DNA of 34,678 nt, from contig JAENYF010000033.1 of assembly GCA_016841905.1 (NCBI GenBank), forward strand, positions 1 through 34,678, written 5' to 3'. The notes beneath the pieces are model-generated. The model ran no database searches and was not told the DNA's origin. It saw nothing but the letters and a program-made list of their open reading frames with translations. Numbering within the stretch: position 1 is the first letter of the stretch; every line of letters starts with the position of its first letter. The translations under genes were made by a program, and so were the position numbers. Positions 32,245-34,678 of the stretch are shown piece by piece. This DNA is from Desulfoscipio geothermicus (GTDB lineage Bacteria > Bacillota > Desulfotomaculia > Desulfotomaculales > Desulfallaceae).

Positions 32245-33771
32245 TTATAATAATTTTTGGTTTTTAAGAGATTCGGATAGAATGTCAATTGCCGTAACTC
32301 TTACCTCAAACTCATTATGTATATCTTGTACCTCACCTAAGCATCGAATATGAGTGTCAACGAAAGTAAACCCAGGTGGCACCCGAAAACCGTACTTCTG
32401 GGCCTTTAAAAGCGCGCCCTCTGATGGCTTCCAGCCTGCCTGCAACCTTCTTACATGCCAGGAGACCCAATGTGCTGCTCTATCCCTTTTAGTTGATTCG
32501 GATGTATCATTGTTATTACTGCAACCCGTTCTTTTGATGTGCTTAGGGAAATACCTGATATGCCGATAAGTCTTGACCAGCTTATTTTTGGACTCTCTAA
32601 CTTTTGGAGGCCCAACTTCTGGCAAAAAACTTTCATTTGTTGCAGCAATTTCATTTTCTGTGTCATCCAAATAAGAATCTTTTATTACTACCAGGTCACG
32701 AAAGGCACAGGTAGCATATGCCATCAGGTAACTTTGCATAGCCCTCTCGTTTTCCATTACCCACGCCCCGGGTGGCGATAGATAGAAAGGCACGAATTTA
32801 CCATTAGTCATTAAAACCTTAACATATACAAGGCGCATTTCAATTTCCTGACCAGTAGCTTCATCAAGCCAAGTACAAGGTTCTTCTTTAATAAAAGTAA
32901 GTTTTTCTAAACCATATTTTTTAAGCTGCTCATCCTCTATTTTGATATACCATTTTCCTTTTGGTAATCCAGACTTTCTGTTTTCTTCAACATCTTTCCA
33001 TGCCCACTCGGTTATACTAGCAAGTAAATCAATATCTATATCTGCGTGAACTCCCTCGAATAAAGACCACCAGGAAACGCAGGCAGGCTGTTCAATAGTA
33101 GGCCAAACATCATTAATTACCGGCCAAAATAATGTCATTGCCCTAAGATATTCGTCACCATTCGGTAAAAAGGGCAGCAACTTGACTTCGTTATTATGAT
33201 AGCCAATCGTAATTTCTGGCGCTTCCTTTTCACTATAGCCATATTCCTGAGCTAGTTTCAAAGTTACATATGTTAGCGTATCCGATAAAGATTGCTGGTT
33301 AATAAAAGCACTACTTAATAGTTTTTGGATAAGAGTATCCGCAGGGGTTGATAAAAGGATACCCTCTAGAATAGGTGCAAACTGGCTCATAAATTCTGCC
33401 TTTACTTTTGCCTGTATATCTGTTGGACACATATCCTTCATCCAGCAGCAAATACTTGACCACATTTCCGGATATTTAATATAATCCAAAATCTTTTTCT
33501 GAAACTTTCTCTTTCTTACATTATTTTTGGAAGTAAAATAAAGTTTTAAAACCCTGAAGATTTCGGGGTCAACAGCAGTAAAAAGCTCAGAATTATTGCC
33601 TATAACAACATAATATTTTGGCTCTACTTTTCTATTCAGATTAAATTCAGTTATTAGTTGATTAACGTTCTCTTTCAACTCGCCATCTGGAAACTCAACT
33701 GTCAAAGAAAACCTATAAGAAGGATTTTCAAGATAATGTAACCGCATTTGTTCAAAATCTATAATATGCAC
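32245..33771 (-). CDS. 508-aa protein of unknown function
   Basis: The longest frame starts at GTG (33769-33771); an AAGGAAG sequence lies very close upstream, so the exact start is uncertain. The protein is soluble, rich in Trp/Tyr and without membrane segments. The most conserved-looking part is residues ~395-490. It has TYRHIRYFPKHIKRTGC, a linker, then AAHWVSWHVRRLQAGWKPSE and a final RVPPGFTFVDTHIRCLG. This looks like a nucleic-acid-associated module of mobile-element proteins, but I cannot assign a family. It is a single-gene unit bounded by its own terminator and lies next to the IetAS unit. Confidence 0.75.
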   Translation of the reverse strand: MHIIDFEQMRLHYLENPSYRFSLTVEFPDGELKENVNQLITEFNLNRKVEPKYYVVIGNNSELFTAVDPEIFRVLKLYFTSKNNVRKRKFQKKILDYIKYPEMWSSICCWMKDMCPTDIQAKVKAEFMSQFAPILEGILLSTPADTLIQKLLSSAFINQQSLSDTLTYVTLKLAQEYGYSEKEAPEITIGYHNNEVKLLPFLPNGDEYLRAMTLFWPVINDVWPTIEQPACVSWWSLFEGVHADIDIDLLASITEWAWKDVEENRKSGLPKGKWYIKIEDEQLKKYGLEKLTFIKEEPCTWLDEATGQEIEMRLVYVKVLMTNGKFVPFYLSPPGAWVMENERAMQSYLMAYATCAFRDLVVIKDSYLDDTENEIAATNESFLPEVGPPKVRESKNKLVKTYRHIRYFPKHIKRTGCSNNNDTSESTKRDRAAHWVSWHVRRLQAGWKPSEGALLKAQKYGFRVPPGFTFVDTHIRCLGEVQDIHNEFEVRVTAIDILSESLKNQKLL

Positions 33772-34240
33772 CTTCCTTGGACAATATTTATAGTATGTCT
33801 ATGTTAAACTTTAGCACTATTGAACACCAGTCTGCACAAAAAGCTTATAACTTTGATGCAATATTTGCAAAGAGATGAGCTTATGCAATCTAATGGAACC
33901 CATTATAGACATTAACCGCACCAAAACTTCACCAACACCAATTACTAATTATGGTCATTATAGCTCGTCTATATATATACCCTTAAGGCAGTTGTTATAG
34001 GAATCTCGTACTCCGCCACCCAAAAAAATAGCCCGCATTCACAAAGATGCTGGCATAGATTGCTAATATGTTAATAATTCGCTAGGTGGTCTTAATTTCC
34101 TTTTAAAAGATTGAAAATATTACTAAATATTACATACCGTCTACTGGACATGAGGAATCTCAGCTAGATATTCAGCCGGGCAGCTCAGTATCCACCAGGA
34201 GGACCACCTGAATGATCAAGGTTCTTAATTTCCTAAAGTA
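33772..34240. other. Intergenic region with a degenerate terminator-like hairpin
   Basis: No credible gene seen in ~470 bases of AT-rich sequence. At 34022-34054 an imperfect hairpin (GCCCGCAT with ATGCTGGC, one mismatch), followed on the minus strand by seven T residues, is a diverged relative of the terminator at 4238-4270. The following GATTGCTAATAT also resembles TTGCTAATAT after that terminator. The stretch near 33896-33925 shares CCATTATAGACATTA with ~4117. The promoter of the 508-aa gene should lie near 33780-33830, but no clear consensus is visible. Confidence 0.5.
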
Positions 34241-34267
34241 TAACAAAAACCAGGCATTCACCTGGTT
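34241..34267 (-). terminator. Rho-independent terminator of the right-edge M15 gene
   Basis: AACCAGG (34248-34254) pairs with CCTGGTT (34261-34267) around a 6-base loop; on the minus strand the stem is followed by TTTTTGTTA. It lies ~120 bases downstream of the M15 peptidase stop. Confidence 0.75.
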
Positions 34268-34385
34268 GTCACAAAAGCAGTTATTTCATTTAGGCTACAT
34301 TTGCAGCTCCCGTCGTGTTAATGAAGCTTTGCTTACACGGCACAATCAAAGTATGATATAACCATTTTTTTCTGTAGACTCTACC

Positions 34386-34678
34386 TCACCCCACCCAACG
34401 CGCCTTCCCCCCGATCCGCACATCCACATGTGTAAAACCGCTGTACCTCCCCACCCCGGCAAAGCCCAGCTTTTCCGCGGCTGCCGCTACTTGCTGCGGG
34501 GCTGTGCCGGTTACCGCGATATCCGCCGCATTGCCCGGCAGGTGCTGGCTTTGCCGGGCTCCGCCCACGGCACGGTTGTGCGCGGCGCAGCGGTAAGCGG
34601 AGGTAATCACCACCGGTTTACCGCCCAGCTGTTCCCGCAGCTGCTCCAGCAGGTGCACCAGGCGCGGGTTGACCCGCA
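34386..34678 (-). CDS. M15-family zinc D,D-carboxypeptidase, partial (copy C)
   Basis: The frame is open to the right edge, so the N-terminus is outside the window; 97 codons are visible, beginning RVNPRLVHLLEQLREQL. It matches the peptidase_M15_3 (VanY/endolysin-like) fold: VITSAYRCAAHN, VGGARQSQHLPGNAADI with two zinc ligands (His, Asp) and GFTHVDVRIGG with the third. It probably acts on peptidoglycan stem peptides, as in phage endolysins or spore-related hydrolases. It is the best preserved of the three copies and markedly GC-rich compared with its surroundings. Confidence 0.85.
   Translation of the reverse strand, partial: RVNPRLVHLLEQLREQLGGKPVVITSAYRCAAHNRAVGGARQSQHLPGNAADIAVTGTAPQQVAAAAEKLGFAGVGRYSGFTHVDVRIGGKARWVG

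Noticed and set aside
1-34678. CRISPR arrays, tRNA or rRNA genes, intact transposases or integrases
   Set aside because: I saw no regularly spaced repeats, no tRNA-like cloverleaf sequence and no transposase/integrase motifs in any frame.

Overview
The window looks like an accessory 'defence island' on the chromosome of a Gram-positive, low-to-mid GC bacterium. Strong GGAGG-type ribosome binding sites, frequent GTG/TTG starts, a Nif11-type RiPP precursor and the look of the proteins suggest a Clostridia/Peptococcaceae-like member of the Bacillota. This placement is inference; there is no rRNA or core marker gene. Almost every gene is on the minus strand, and no rRNA, tRNA or CRISPR array was seen.

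Layout on the + strand axis. 1-4 kb: a partial gene of unknown function, a 45-codon membrane ORF behind a perfect palindrome, a HEAT-like protein with a foreign C-terminus, small broken genes, an ABC-type substrate-binding protein and an orphan Nif11-like RiPP precursor. 4.2-6.6 kb: a graveyard of fragments (M15 peptidase, frameshifted Doc toxin with an intact small antitoxin, hsdM piece, PIN-domain piece, histidinol-phosphatase-like PHP piece, one copy of a 164-bp repeat). 6.6-11.7 kb: a Wadjet operon jetD-jetA-jetB-jetC in which jetC is wrecked by internal deletion and frameshift. 11.7-12.8 kb: fragments of a VOC protein, an AAA ATPase and hsdR. 12.9-19.7 kb: three overlapping genes encoding an AddA/RecB-like helicase, an AddB-like iron-sulphur protein and a second UvrD-like helicase. 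19.9-28.2 kb: a type I restriction-modification operon (pseudo-methyltransferase/specificity fusion, hsdM, hsdS, hsdR and a 238-aa protein of unknown function). 28.4-31.8 kb: an ietAS pair (AAA+ ATPase plus subtilisin-like protease). 32.2-33.8 kb: a 508-aa protein of unknown function. The right edge holds a partial M15 peptidase gene running out of the window.

How it works together: four anti-mobile-element modules are stacked in one orientation. The type I R-M and IetAS look intact, Wadjet looks dead, and the helicase trio is the best candidate for a poorly described system. It has two SF1 helicases and an Fe-S AddB-like partner, but no recognisable nuclease active site.

The rest of the window records repeated recombination. 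Three M15 peptidase copies lie at 4.4, 31.9 and 34.4 kb. Secondary hsdM and hsdR fragments lie in direct orientation to the full genes. A 164-bp repeat is present at 0.55 and 6.4 kb, and several deletion joints fall at short shared sequences.
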